Counted from the first letter of the stretch, positions 17,513-26,166 are shown. The stretch: DNA of 64,000 nucleotides from VAZQ01 sp963821505 (GCA_963821505.1 CAWGEH010000029.1:62001-126000), one strand, 5' to 3'. Translations and numbers: made by a program. Notes: generated by a model not told the origin, from the sequence alone.

Positions 17513-18841
17513 TTGTCGCAAGCCCAGACGATCCATCTTGCGGCCGACCTGTCGTTTCTCCACACCGATTATCTCTGGCGCATGCCGGGTTCCTGGATCG
17601 GCTATCCCTATTACGGGACTTCGGAGTTCTACGAGGACATCGCGCGCATCGCCGAGCGCGGCGTCATGGACATGCTGTTCTTCGGCGACACCGGCGGCAC
17701 GTCGGAGGACTACGGCGGCAACCACCACGCCGTCGTACGTTACGGCGCGAAATGGCCCCGCCACGACATGACGCCGATGATCCCGTTGATGGCGAAGGCG
17801 GCGCCGGGTGTCGGCTTCGCCATGACGTTGTCGACGACCTATCACCATCCGTTCCATTGCGCGCGCGTCTTCAACGCGCTCGATCACGTGACGCGCGGGC
17901 GAATTGCCTGGAACGCGGTGACATCGGCCTACAAGAACGAGGCTGCCAATTACGGCTTCGACGAGATGATGGAGCACGACGAGCGTTACGAGCGCGCGCA
18001 GGAATTCCTGCAAGTCGCCTGTGCGCTCTGGGACAGCGTCGAGCCCGACGCGTTGGTGCTCGACCGCGACAAAGGCATCTACGCCGATCCCGCAAAGGTT
18101 CACCGCATCGACTTCCGCGGACGCTATTTCAACGTCCGCGGCCCGCTGCCGGCCCTGCCTTCGCCGCAGCGGCGGCCGGTGATCATCCAGGCCGGTCTCT
18201 CCGGCCCCGGCATGACGCTGGCCGCAAACTTTGCCGAACTGCAATTCAGCACCCGCCGCACCCTTGCCAGCATGAAGCAGCATCGCGAGGCGCTCGACGG
18301 CAAGCTCGCCGCGGCCGGCCGCAAACCGCGCGACATCGGCATCCTCTGGTCGATCCGCGTGCAGGTGGCGGATTCCGCCGCCGATGCGCGGGAGCAGGAA
18401 CGCCGCTATCTCGAATCGATCCCGCCGGAAGCGGGCCTGGTCGAGATCTCGGCCCAATACGGTGTCGATTTCTCGACTGCCAAACCGGGCATGCGGCTCG
18501 CCGATTTTGCCGACCAGGTTCACGCCGCAAAAGGCAATCTCGGCAGCTTCGAGGAGCTGCTCAAGACCGTCGATCCGAAACAGCCGCTCGAGGAATTCGG
18601 GCGGCGCTTTCTGGTCGATCGAATCCTAGTTGCCAGCGGCACGCCGAAAGCGATCGTCGACAAGCTCGAGGAGCTGCATTTCGATACCGGGGCCAATGGC
18701 GGCTTCATCCTCGGCCGCGGCTATACGGCGATGGACAACATCCGCGAGTTCGTGGAGTTCGTCGTGCCGGAGCTCCAGCGCCGCGGACTGTCGAAAAAGA
18801 AGTATGCGGGCCCGACGCTGCGCGAAAATCTCAACAGCTGA
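17513..18841 (+). CDS. FMN-dependent monooxygenase, NtaA/SnaA/DszA family (LLM class)
   Basis: A two-component flavin monooxygenase (442 aa) using reduced FMN from a partner reductase to oxidise small N- or S-containing organics (nitrilotriacetate, dibenzothiophene sulfone and similar). Family marks are SWIGYPYYGTSEFYEDIARI, FFGDTGG, TLSTTYHHPFHCAR, GRIAWNAVTSAYKNEAANYG, HRIDFRGRYFNVRGP and QAGLSGPGMTLAANFAE. The TTG at 17513 is preferred: GGGAGAAG lies a few bases before it and it opens directly on the conserved strand; a longer ATG start at 17375 adds unlikely sequence. The ABC transporter genes start 400 bp downstream on the same strand, suggesting uptake and oxidation of one compound. No flavin reductase gene is adjacent. 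Confidence 0.88.
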   Translation: MSQAQTIHLAADLSFLHTDYLWRMPGSWIGYPYYGTSEFYEDIARIAERGVMDMLFFGDTGGTSEDYGGNHHAVVRYGAKWPRHDMTPMIPLMAKAAPGVGFAMTLSTTYHHPFHCARVFNALDHVTRGRIAWNAVTSAYKNEAANYGFDEMMEHDERYERAQEFLQVACALWDSVEPDALVLDRDKGIYADPAKVHRIDFRGRYFNVRGPLPALPSPQRRPVIIQAGLSGPGMTLAANFAELQFSTRRTLASMKQHREALDGKLAAAGRKPRDIGILWSIRVQVADSAADAREQERRYLESIPPEAGLVEISAQYGVDFSTAKPGMRLADFADQVHAAKGNLGSFEELLKTVDPKQPLEEFGRRFLVDRILVASGTPKAIVDKLEELHFDTGANGGFILGRGYTAMDNIREFVEFVVPELQRRGLSKKKYAGPTLRENLNS

Positions 18842-19240
18842 CCTCGCTGCGCGCGATCGCGTGCGAACAATCCGCCCTGCGCGGCCATCGCGACCCGTCC
18901 GGTCGGCGAGCGGCCGTTGACGCTCGGCGCCTTCTATGGAAGCCTCCGCGGCGAAGCTTTGACGCGCCGCTCTTGGACGCGCCGCGCTTGGACGCGCCGC
19001 TCTTGGGGCGCGCCGCTCTCGGACGCGCCGGGCGCTCAGCGGCCTGAACCGCCGGCTGTACGCAGTTGCCGGGGCCGATCGGGCGAAGTGACGCGTATCG
19101 ACGAATGGCGCATGGCGCGTTCTTTGCTTGCCATTTCGGCGCGGCAAGATCGCCTTGCACGTCGGCGGTCTGCGACCCGCGCTTTAGTCGGCGCCGGGCG
19201 AACCACGAATACAAGCCACATGCAAGCAAGGATCGTCTCC
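18842..19240. repeat. 399-bp intergenic region with 15-bp tandem repeats
   Basis: No convincing gene. At 18958-19035 about five degenerate tandem copies of TGGACGCGCCGCTCT lie head to tail (units of 15, 15, 15 and 16 bp). The region ends with AAGGA, the ribosome binding site of the downstream substrate-binding protein. Confidence 0.75.
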
Positions 19241-20296
19241 ATGTCCAATGCACCAACCTCCAGGCGCCAATTCCTACGTCATAGCGGCATCGCCGCGAGT
19301 GTTGCCGCTCTCTCCCTCGCACGCCCGGCACGTGCCCAGACCAAGCTGCGAGACGTCACGCTGCGCCTGGACTGGCTGTTTCAAGGACCGAACGGCGGGT
19401 TCATGGTCGCCCAGGACAAGGGCTTCTACCGGGAGGCCGGGCTCAACGTCGATATCGGCCCGGGCAAGGGTTCCGGCAGCACCGCCCAGCTCGTCGCCAG
19501 CAAGGCGACCCAGTTCGGCTTCGCGGACGGCTTCGTCGTCGGGCTCAGCGTGTCGAAGGGCATGAACATCAGGACGGTCGGCGCCATCTACCGCCGAAAT
19601 CCGACCGCGGTGATCGTGCTCGCGGATTCCGACATCAAGACCCCGAAGGATCTCGAAGGCAAGACCATCGGCATCCCGCCCGGCGGCACCCAGTTCCAGC
19701 AATGGCCCGCATTCGTGAAGGGATGCGCCCTGGATGGCAGCAAGATCCGCGTGGCGAACGTCGATCCGGCGGGAGCCCCGCCGGCCCTGGCTACCGGGCA
19801 GTTTCCGGCCATTGCCGGCTACGCCCAAGGCCAGGTTCCGAGCGTCGAGATCCGCGGCGGCAAGAAGACCCGCATCTTCTGGTACGCCGATTGCGGCGTG
19901 GTCGCGATCAGCAACGGCATCGTCGTTCACAACGATCTGATCAAAGAGGATCCTGCGCTGATCCGCGCCTTCGTCGCGGCCAGCGTCAAAGGATTCCTCT
20001 ACGGGCGCCAGCACCCGGACGAGATGGTCGCCATCATCCGGAAGTTCTCGCAGGCGGTCGACCCTGCCATCGCGCGGCGCGAGGCGGAGCTGTCCTGGGA
20101 TACGTGGGTGACACCCAACACGGCGGGCAAGCCGCTCGGCTGGATGTCCGACAAGGACTGGGAGGGGACCGTCGCGGTGCTCAAGCAGTACGGCGGCGTC
20201 ACCGAGCCGCTCGAGGCGAAGCAGCTCTACACCAACGACTTCGCTCCCACCGGCGCCGAGTTCGTCCCCCCGCAGCCGGAAGCGAACAAGACCTGA
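19241..20296 (+). CDS. ABC transporter substrate-binding protein (NMT1/SsuA-like)
   Basis: A periplasmic binding protein of 351 aa for a nitrate/sulfonate/taurine or thiamine-precursor-like solute. A Tat signal is present: SRRQFLRHSG followed by a hydrophobic segment and ARA cleavage. The domain has the family strands VTLRLDWLFQGPNGGFMVAQ (close to NMT1/THI5 proteins), GFYREAGLNVDI, GKTIGIPPGGTQFQQWP and a hinge at WYADCGVVAISNGIVV. The start at 19241 has AAGGA 8 bases upstream; an ATG 7 codons earlier is possible. Twenty bases separate it from the ATPase gene. The permease that should follow is 5 kb away behind an insertion. Confidence 0.9.
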   Translation: MSNAPTSRRQFLRHSGIAASVAALSLARPARAQTKLRDVTLRLDWLFQGPNGGFMVAQDKGFYREAGLNVDIGPGKGSGSTAQLVASKATQFGFADGFVVGLSVSKGMNIRTVGAIYRRNPTAVIVLADSDIKTPKDLEGKTIGIPPGGTQFQQWPAFVKGCALDGSKIRVANVDPAGAPPALATGQFPAIAGYAQGQVPSVEIRGGKKTRIFWYADCGVVAISNGIVVHNDLIKEDPALIRAFVAASVKGFLYGRQHPDEMVAIIRKFSQAVDPAIARREAELSWDTWVTPNTAGKPLGWMSDKDWEGTVAVLKQYGGVTEPLEAKQLYTNDFAPTGAEFVPPQPEANKT

Positions 20297-20316
20297 GATC
20301 GAACGCGACCGGTTCG

Positions 20317-21126
20317 ATGTCACCCGCTTCCCCGGCCACGACGGAACCGGATGAGCCGTATCTCCGCCTGCAAGGCCTCAGCAAGGTCTACGCGAGTCGC
20401 GACGGTCCCGTCCGCGCGCTCGATCGCATCTCGGTCAGCGAGCGGCGGGGAGAATTTCTTTCCATCCTGGGACCGAGCGGCTGCGGCAAGAGCACCCTGC
20501 TCATGATCGCGGCCGGACTCATGCCTGCCTCCAGCGGCGTCGTCACCATCGACGGACAGATCGTGACGGAGCCCCGCACCGATATCGGGATCGTATTCCA
20601 GAGCCCGGTGCTGCTCGAATGGCGGACCGCGCTCGGCAACGTCATGCTGCAGGCGGAGGCGAAGAAGCTCGAACGCCAATCCGCCAAACGGCGCGCGCGC
20701 GAGCTGTTGGAATCGGTGGGGCTCGACGGCTTCGCCGACAAGTACCCGCACGAGCTCTCGGGCGGCATGCGCCAGCGCGTCTCGCTCTGCCGCGCGCTGA
20801 TCCACAACCCGCCTCAGCTCTTGATGGACGAGCCGTTCGGCGCGCTGGATGCCCTGACGCGCGACCAGTTGGTCCTCGACCTCCAGAACATCTGGAACGA
20901 GCGCCGCATGACGGTTCTGTTCATAACGCACAGCGTGCCCGAGGCCGTGTTTCTCTCCGATCGGATTATCGTGATGACCCCGCGGCCGGGCAGGATCGAC
21001 CGCGTGATCGACATCGAGCTGCCGCGCCCGCGCACGCTGGCCGTCCGCGAGACGCCGGAATTCGCCGAGTACAGCCGGGAAATCCTCGATCTGTTCCTCG
21101 CGCGCGGCGTGCTCCGGGAGCACTAG
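20317..21126 (+). CDS. ABC transporter ATP-binding protein (SsuB/TauB type)
   Basis: A 269-aa ATPase that drives import of the solute bound by the upstream protein. Motifs: Walker A GPSGCGKST (about residue 50), Q-loop FQSPVLLEW, signature LSGGMRQR, Walker B LLMDEPFGALDAL and H-loop FITHSVPEAVFLSD. The sequence belongs to the nitrate/sulfonate/taurine group. It lies 20 bp after the binding-protein gene, so both are co-transcribed. It is intact, but its operon is broken directly after the stop codon by the IS-containing block. Confidence 0.93.
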   Translation: MSPASPATTEPDEPYLRLQGLSKVYASRDGPVRALDRISVSERRGEFLSILGPSGCGKSTLLMIAAGLMPASSGVVTIDGQIVTEPRTDIGIVFQSPVLLEWRTALGNVMLQAEAKKLERQSAKRRARELLESVGLDGFADKYPHELSGGMRQRVSLCRALIHNPPQLLMDEPFGALDALTRDQLVLDLQNIWNERRMTVLFITHSVPEAVFLSDRIIVMTPRPGRIDRVIDIELPRPRTLAVRETPEFAEYSREILDLFLARGVLREH

Positions 21127-21248
21127 GGCGTGAACTCATAAATCCGAACAGGGTGGACCACTTAAGAGAGTCCGCTTTGCCCCGAAAGCCGACAAGTCAT
21201 CGCATTGCAGCGAAATGACGCGATGGGCCATGTATGGACGGCGCCCGC

Positions 21249-21501
21249 GGTGCAAGAGGAATTTGACTATCAGCGAAGCGTTCGGGTGCGGTCATGTATT
21301 CGGCCTTTGAATGCGGCCGTTTGGCCGCTGGCCCTGATGTGATCCGCTGATCGGTCCCAAACAAAACCACGCGCTCTTTCCTCGCGTGACCCATCACGGG
21401 TTTTCCGATCGACGGTCTCGACCGTTTCGCATCAATGTCTTCATCACCCCTGCAGTTCATGAACGCACGAACAGAACCTCATCCTTCCATCGCCAGACTC
21501 C
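21249..21501 (-). ncRNA. candidate guide (bridge/seek) RNA of the IS110-family element
   Basis: This is the non-coding stretch between the recombinase stop and the terminal inverted repeat. IS1111-type elements encode their target-choosing RNA downstream of the recombinase gene, and this is the only long non-coding part of the element. It contains short complementary segments (for example GCATTGCAG/CTGCAGTT-type and CCGTTTGGCC). I could not fold it or define its ends, so it is a positional prediction. Confidence 0.35.
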
Positions 21502-22530
21502 TTACGCCGCTGCCGCAAGCACAGGCGCCCGATAGGTGGCGCCATGGGCCAGCAGCGCCCAGGCCATGCGAGCCATCTTGTTGGCAAGTGCCACCGCCAC
21601 GACCTTGAAGGGCCGCCGCGCCAGGAGCTGCGTGAGCCAGAGATATTTCTCAGGATTCTGCTTGGCGCGCCGCAAGACGGAATGCGCGCCGACGACAAGA
21701 ATGCGCCGCAAGTAGCGGTCGCCTTGCTTGGAGATCGGCCCAAGCTTCTGCTTGCCCCCGGTTGAATCCTGTCGCGGCACCAGTCCGATCCAAGCCGCAA
21801 AATCGCGCCCCGACCGAAAAACCGTTGGGTCCGCTACCGTCGCCGCGATCGCGCTCGCCCCGATGACACCGATGCCCGGGATCGTCTCAAGCCGCTTGCT
21901 CGCCTCGTTCGAGCGGTGCTGCGTCTTGATTCGTTTCTCGATCGATCCGATCAGCGTTTGCACGGCCTGAAGCTGCGCCGCCAGCACAATGACGCTCGCG
22001 CGTGCATCGATCGGCAAGCGCGCATCCTTTTCGTCCGCCACGATCGAGAGCAATTCCTTCACCCCTTTGTCGCCCTGCGCAGCCACAATGCCGAGTTCGG
22101 CCAGATGCGCGCGCAACGCGTTGATCGACTGGGTGCGTTGGCGCATCAGCAGATCGCGCGTACGGTGCTGCATCAACTGACCTTGCTGCTCGGCCGACTT
22201 GATCCGCACGAAACGCATGGTCGGGCGCCGCACCGCCTCACAGATCGCCTCGGCGTCGGCGGCATCGTTCTTGTTGCGCTTGACGTAGGCCTTCACGTCT
22301 TTTGCTGGCATCAGCCGCACCCGGTGGCCGAGCTTCGTGAGCTCGCGCGCCCAATAATGAGCCGTGGCGCAGGCCTCCATGCCGATGAGGCACGGCGGCA
22401 GCGCTTTGAAGAACGCCAGCACCTGGCTACGCCGGAGTCGCTTCCTGACAACGACCGTCTCGTTGGCGTCGATGCCGTGGACCTGAAACACGTTCTTGGC
22501 GATATCCAACCCGATCGTGGTAATTTGCAT
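21502..22530 (-). CDS. IS110-family transposase (DEDD recombinase)
   Basis: A 342-aa recombinase. The N-terminal RuvC-like DEDD domain has IGLDIAKNVFQVHG (first Asp), IGMEACATAHYWAREL (Glu) and KRNKNDAADAEAICEA (Asp pair). The C-terminal Transposase_20 domain has RLETIPGIGVIGASAIAAT and AWIGLVPRQDSTGGK with the conserved serine that attacks DNA, then KQGDRYLRRILVVGAHSVLR. The ATG at 22530 has AGGGGAG upstream; an ATG six codons earlier is possible. The frame is full length, so the copy may be active. IS110 recombinases act with a guide RNA made by the element. Confidence 0.95.
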   Translation of the reverse strand: MQITTIGLDIAKNVFQVHGIDANETVVVRKRLRRSQVLAFFKALPPCLIGMEACATAHYWARELTKLGHRVRLMPAKDVKAYVKRNKNDAADAEAICEAVRRPTMRFVRIKSAEQQGQLMQHRTRDLLMRQRTQSINALRAHLAELGIVAAQGDKGVKELLSIVADEKDARLPIDARASVIVLAAQLQAVQTLIGSIEKRIKTQHRSNEASKRLETIPGIGVIGASAIAATVADPTVFRSGRDFAAWIGLVPRQDSTGGKQKLGPISKQGDRYLRRILVVGAHSVLRRAKQNPEKYLWLTQLLARRPFKVVAVALANKMARMAWALLAHGATYRAPVLAAAA

Positions 22531-22651
22531 TTGGACGGCTCCCCTCATGTGATTCGCTTCCGACGAAGCACCCTATGGCACATCGATGCCGGGAGCGGGC
22601 GCCGTCCACCACATCAAAACCGGACTCATGCACTGCAGCAAAACAGCATCT

Positions 22652-22789
22652 CTATTCGATTACCTCGTCGGCGGCTACGAGCAACTTTTCGGGTACTGTA
22701 AGGCCGAGCATTCGGGCGGTCTGCGCATTGATGACTAGCTCGAACTTGGTCGACTGCACGACCGGCAGGTCCGCGGGCTTTGCGCCGAG
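22652..22789 (-). pseudogene. C-terminal remnant of an ABC_sub_bind family protein
   Basis: The minus strand encodes about 45 residues ending in TAG: LGAKPADLPVVQSTKFEL, then VINAQTARMLGLTVP and LLVAADEVIE. This matches the very conserved tail of the ABC_sub_bind (COG2984) solute-binding proteins abundant in Bradyrhizobium relatives. A TAA lies directly upstream in frame and the rest of the gene is missing. It is a dead fragment, probably truncated when the neighbouring IS or the acyltransferase block arrived. Confidence 0.8.
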
Positions 22790-22802
22790 TTAAGGGAGAC
22801 CG

Positions 22803-24608
22803 ATGACGTTCATGACCCGCAGGGCGGTAGCGCGTGAGGTGCTGAACAGCGAGAGATTCGAAGCTGAGCTTGTCGGTGTTGCCAAGAAGGCAGGCAAACC
22901 GCTGACCGAGGCGCGCGAGGAGGCATACATCGCGCTGCGGGCGTTGGTGAGTATCCAAACCCCATTCTTCGGGTTCCTCTTTGATCGAGGTCTAGGCCCC
23001 CTGCACACGCGCGCGTGGTCGCTTGACGTCGATTGGGCGGCGCTCAGCCGTCTGAAGAAGGAGAACGCAAACAAGTCGCTGGTTTTCCTGCCGACGCACC
23101 GCTCGTATGCCGACACTTACATACTGGCGAAAGTCCTTCACGCGATCGGAATGCCACGCAACTACATCCTCGGCGGCGACAATCTCAGGTTCTTCCCGAT
23201 CGGCACGATCGGCCGGCGGGCAGGCGGCGTGTTCATTCGGCGCAGCTTCAGGGACGACGAGGTCTACAAGCTGGTGGTGCGTGAGTATATGCGATACCTC
23301 GTTGCCGCCCGCGCCAATCTCGAGTGGTACATAGAGGGCGGCCGGTCGCGAACGGGCAAGCTCCGGCGCCCAAGGTACGGTCTCCTCAGATATCTTGTGG
23401 AGGCGACAGACAGCGGCGCCGCCGAGGACATCCTGCTAGTCCCTGTGTCGACAACCTATGACCAGTTGCAGGAAGTGGGGACGATGGCGGCCGAGGAGGC
23501 CGGCGTCGCCAAGGCAAAGGAGGGCTTGCGTTGGCTTGCAGGCTACGCCCGGGAGCAACGCCGAAAGCTCGGCAAAGTCTATGTGCGCTTCGGGGAACCC
23601 TTCTCGCTGCGCCAGGCGCATCCGCGCGGGGACAACCAGCTCCTCCGGTGGAGCCTCGACAAGATCGCCTTCGAGGTCTTCCAGCGCATCAATCAGATCT
23701 CGCCGGTCACGGCGCCGGCGCTCGTCACCCTCGCCCTGCTCAGCGTCCACGACCATGCGCTCACCTTGCAGGAGGTGCATGACGTGATCGAACCGCTGCT
23801 GGACTATGCCTCGCAGCGCAACCTGCCGACCACCGCGCTCGGTGATCTGCACCGCGCGCGCGGCGTCGAGGAGGTACTGGACAAGCTCGTTCAATCGGGC
23901 GTGGTCGGTCGTCACGACGGCGGTTTGGCTCCAGTCTTCTATATCGGGGCCGGCAAGCATTCGGTCGCCGCGTTCTACCGCAACAGCGCGATCCACTGGT
24001 TTGTCAACCGCGCGATCGTCGAGCTCGCCGTCATGGTTGCTTCGCGCGAGGGAAGCGGCGACGCGATCGATCGCGTACGGGATGCGGCCTTCGCTTTGCG
24101 CGACCTGCTGAAGTTCGAGTTCGTTTTCAGCGAGAAGCCAGTATTCCTGGAAGAAATCAGGACGGAAGCGGGCCTGCTCGATCCGCACATGCGCGAGCAC
24201 GTCGCCGCACGGACCGCCGGCCTGTCGATCCTCGAGCGGGCGCCGTTCCTGATCGCACATCGCGTGCTGCCGGCGTTTCTCGAAGCCTATTTCATCGTGG
24301 CGGATCGGCTGGCGGCGCATCCATTGGTTGCGCCGATGGATGAACAGAAACTCCTTGCGCAATGCATCGCGGTCGGCCGGCAATATGTGTTGCAGAAGCG
24401 GTTGCAAAGCCCAGAGTGCGTCAGCCGCGAACTCTTCACGAACGCGCTCGCCTTGGCGGCCAACCGCGGCCTGCTGCAATCGGGCGCCGAGGGTCTCGCG
24501 GACAAGCGGCGGCGGTTCGCCGAGGAGACGGCCGCCGCCGTAGCCGACGTGGCGGCGATCGGCGAACTCGACTACCGGCTGCGCCACCGCGCCCAGGATC
24601 TGCACTGA
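22803..24608 (+). CDS. plsB: glycerol-3-phosphate acyltransferase (PlsB-like)
   Basis: Transfers an acyl chain to sn-glycerol-3-phosphate, making lysophosphatidate. Acyltransferase motifs: I HRSYAD (His-x4-Asp, about residue 100), GGDN, III-like GVFIRRSF, and EGGRSRTGK with VPVSTTYD, all in the PlsB order rather than PlsC. The length of 601 aa is shorter than E. coli PlsB (about 800), similar to actinobacterial PlsB2. The start at 22803 has AGGGAGA in front. Its stop overlaps the start of the HAD-PlsC gene (TGATG). The pair PlsB plus HAD-PlsC recalls mycobacterial plsB2-plsC. Lower GC in parts and the location next to an IS suggest transfer. Confidence 0.88.
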   Translation: MTFMTRRAVAREVLNSERFEAELVGVAKKAGKPLTEAREEAYIALRALVSIQTPFFGFLFDRGLGPLHTRAWSLDVDWAALSRLKKENANKSLVFLPTHRSYADTYILAKVLHAIGMPRNYILGGDNLRFFPIGTIGRRAGGVFIRRSFRDDEVYKLVVREYMRYLVAARANLEWYIEGGRSRTGKLRRPRYGLLRYLVEATDSGAAEDILLVPVSTTYDQLQEVGTMAAEEAGVAKAKEGLRWLAGYAREQRRKLGKVYVRFGEPFSLRQAHPRGDNQLLRWSLDKIAFEVFQRINQISPVTAPALVTLALLSVHDHALTLQEVHDVIEPLLDYASQRNLPTTALGDLHRARGVEEVLDKLVQSGVVGRHDGGLAPVFYIGAGKHSVAAFYRNSAIHWFVNRAIVELAVMVASREGSGDAIDRVRDAAFALRDLLKFEFVFSEKPVFLEEIRTEAGLLDPHMREHVAARTAGLSILERAPFLIAHRVLPAFLEAYFIVADRLAAHPLVAPMDEQKLLAQCIAVGRQYVLQKRLQSPECVSRELFTNALALAANRGLLQSGAEGLADKRRRFAEETAAAVADVAAIGELDYRLRHRAQDLH

Positions 24609-24784
24609 TGCCCGCAATCGACGCCATCGCCGCAATCGAGGCCGGGCCGAAAGGCCCGGATATCGGCGCCTTCTTCGACTTCGACGGCACGTTGATCGAC
24701 GGCTATTCTGCTGTGGCCTACTTCACCGACAGGCTTCGTCGCCGCGAGATGGGTCTTGGCGAGCTGCGGACATCATTCGGATGA
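24608..24784 (+). pseudogene. N-terminal fragment of HAD-IB hydrolase/PlsC fusion (frameshifted)
   Basis: Starts in TGATG overlap with plsB and encodes the HAD nucleophile motif FFDFDGTLIDGYSA (Asp-x-Asp, about residue 22) and DRLRRREMGLGEL. It then hits TGA at 24782. Adding one base near 24766 (GAGCTG to GAGCTGG) would give ...MGLGELADIIRMTWRGDMDE and join the downstream frame without loss. A single-base deletion, real or from sequencing, is the simplest explanation. Confidence 0.8.
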
Positions 24785-26046
24785 CTTGGCGCGGCGACAT
24801 GGACGAAAGCGAGTTCGCCGACGTCATCGGCAAGGCCGTCGCCGAATGGGCCGGTCATCCGGAAGAAGAGCTCGTCGAGCTCTGGGCGCGCCTGTTCAAG
24901 GAAAAGATCGCCAGCCGGCTTTTTCCCGACGCCTGGAGGCTTGTGCAGGCTCATCAGAAAATGGGGCATACGGTGGTGATCGCGTCCTCGGCTACGCGCT
25001 ACCAGGCAGCCCCGATCGCCGAGGAACTGGGGATCGAGCATGTGCTGTGTACGCGCGCGATGGTGCGTGATGGTCGCCTGACGGGCGGCGTCGAGGGCGC
25101 GCCGCTCTGGGGAACCGGCAAGGCCGATGCGGTGTGCGATTTCGCAACGGCCCACAAGATCGTGCTTTCGCACAGCTATGGCTACGCGAACGGCAATGAA
25201 GACATCGCCTTTCTGAAGGCCGTGGGGCACGCGACCGCCGTGAACCCAAAGCCGGCGCTTATCGAGGCGGCGCAGCGCGAAGGCTGGAAGGTGTTGCGCT
25301 TCCCGGCGCGCCGCAAGGCTTCGGCAGCGACGCGCGCGCGCAGCCTCGGAGCCTATTGCGCGCTGGCGGCCATGTCGCTTTGCGGCCTCGCCTACGCTGT
25401 GACCACCGGGAAGAGACGCCGGGCTGCCGAATGGGTCAGCGCGACAAGCAGCGACGCCATGCTGGCGATCACCGGCATCGACGTCGAGGTCCAGGGCGAG
25501 CACCACCTGTGGGCGAACCGGCCATCGGTGTTCCTGTTCAATCATCAAAGCATGGTCGATGGCTACGTCCTCTTGACGCTGCTGAGGCGCGGCTTCACGG
25601 GCGTCGCCAAGAAGGAAGTGGCCCAGATGCCGTTCCTTGGGGGGATCCTGCGCGCGCTGGATTTTGCATTCATCGACCGCAGCAACGCCCGCAGCGCCAA
25701 AGGAGCGATGGAGCCGGCGGTCGATCGGCTCCGGCTCGGGATGAGCATCGTGATCGCTCCGGAGGGGACACGCAGCCTCTCGCCGAGGCTAGGTCGCTTC
25801 AAGAAGGGCGCCTTTCACATCGCGATGCAGGCCGGCGCGCCGGTCGTGCCGGTGGTCATTCGCAACACCTACGAGGTGATGACACGAGGTTCGCTGCTGT
25901 TTCGACCCGGCACGGTGCAGGTCAGCGTACTGCCGCCGATCGACGTGACGAAGTGGAAGGTCGAAGACCTCGACCGCCACGTCGCCGACGTGCGGGCTCT
26001 CTTCCAGCGTACCCTCGATGACTGGCCCGCGCCCGGGCGCGGCTGA
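24781..26046 (+). CDS. plsC: HAD-IB hydrolase / 1-acylglycerol-3-phosphate acyltransferase (C-terminal part of split fusion)
   Basis: Continuation of the frameshifted gene (421 aa from its own ATG, which overlaps the upstream stop as ATGA). It keeps the later HAD motifs, VVIASSATRY (motif II), GTGKADAV (motif III lysine) and GYANGNEDIAFLKAVG (motif IV). After a hydrophobic segment (LGAYCALAAMSLCGLAYAVT, about 188-207) comes a PlsC domain: NHQSMVDG (His-x4-Asp), FIDRSN, APEGTRSLSP and PVVPVVIRNTYE. The acyltransferase half could still work if translated by coupling. The HAD half lacks its nucleophile unless the frame is restored. The predicted role is phosphatidate synthesis with the upstream PlsB. 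Confidence 0.85.
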   Translation: MTWRGDMDESEFADVIGKAVAEWAGHPEEELVELWARLFKEKIASRLFPDAWRLVQAHQKMGHTVVIASSATRYQAAPIAEELGIEHVLCTRAMVRDGRLTGGVEGAPLWGTGKADAVCDFATAHKIVLSHSYGYANGNEDIAFLKAVGHATAVNPKPALIEAAQREGWKVLRFPARRKASAATRARSLGAYCALAAMSLCGLAYAVTTGKRRRAAEWVSATSSDAMLAITGIDVEVQGEHHLWANRPSVFLFNHQSMVDGYVLLTLLRRGFTGVAKKEVAQMPFLGGILRALDFAFIDRSNARSAKGAMEPAVDRLRLGMSIVIAPEGTRSLSPRLGRFKKGAFHIAMQAGAPVVPVVIRNTYEVMTRGSLLFRPGTVQVSVLPPIDVTKWKVEDLDRHVADVRALFQRTLDDWPAPGRG

Positions 26047-26063
26047 GCTAAAGCAAACGAGGA

Positions 26064-26155
26064 TCCCGACAAGTGGATACCGGTTTTCGGAAAAGATCAT
26101 GCTCCAACAACAGGCTAGAGCGGGATGACGATTTGAAGAAAAGGCATCCCGCTCC
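26064..26155. repeat. two-module palindromic intergenic repeat at the right edge of the insertion
   Basis: Module with CCGACAAGTGGATACCGGTTTTCGGAAAAGATCATGCTCC, then a hairpin GAGCGGGATG (26118-26127) / CATCCCGCTC (26145-26154). It is related by the ACCGGTTTTC core to the copies at 29369, 34406 and 60136. It separates the acyltransferase block from the ABC permease gene and may mark the insertion boundary. Confidence 0.6.
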
Positions 26156-26166
26156 AAGTGCCGACC

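Larger units (their letters stand above)
21236..22607 (-). mobile_element. IS110-family (IS1111-like) insertion sequence
   Basis: The element is bounded by a perfect 13-bp inverted repeat, GGACGGCGCCCGC at 21236-21248 and its complement at 22595-22607. The recombinase gene is on the minus strand. About 60 nt precede it and 253 nt follow it. Subterminal short inverted repeats plus a long non-coding 3' flank are features of the IS1111 subgroup. The true ends may lie a few bases outside the repeats. It sits 110 bp after the ABC ATPase gene. Confidence 0.8.

Noticed and set aside
18958..19035. CRISPR or protein-coding pentapeptide gene
   Set aside because: Units are 15-16 bp, directly tandem without spacers, and the frame has no start or ribosome site.
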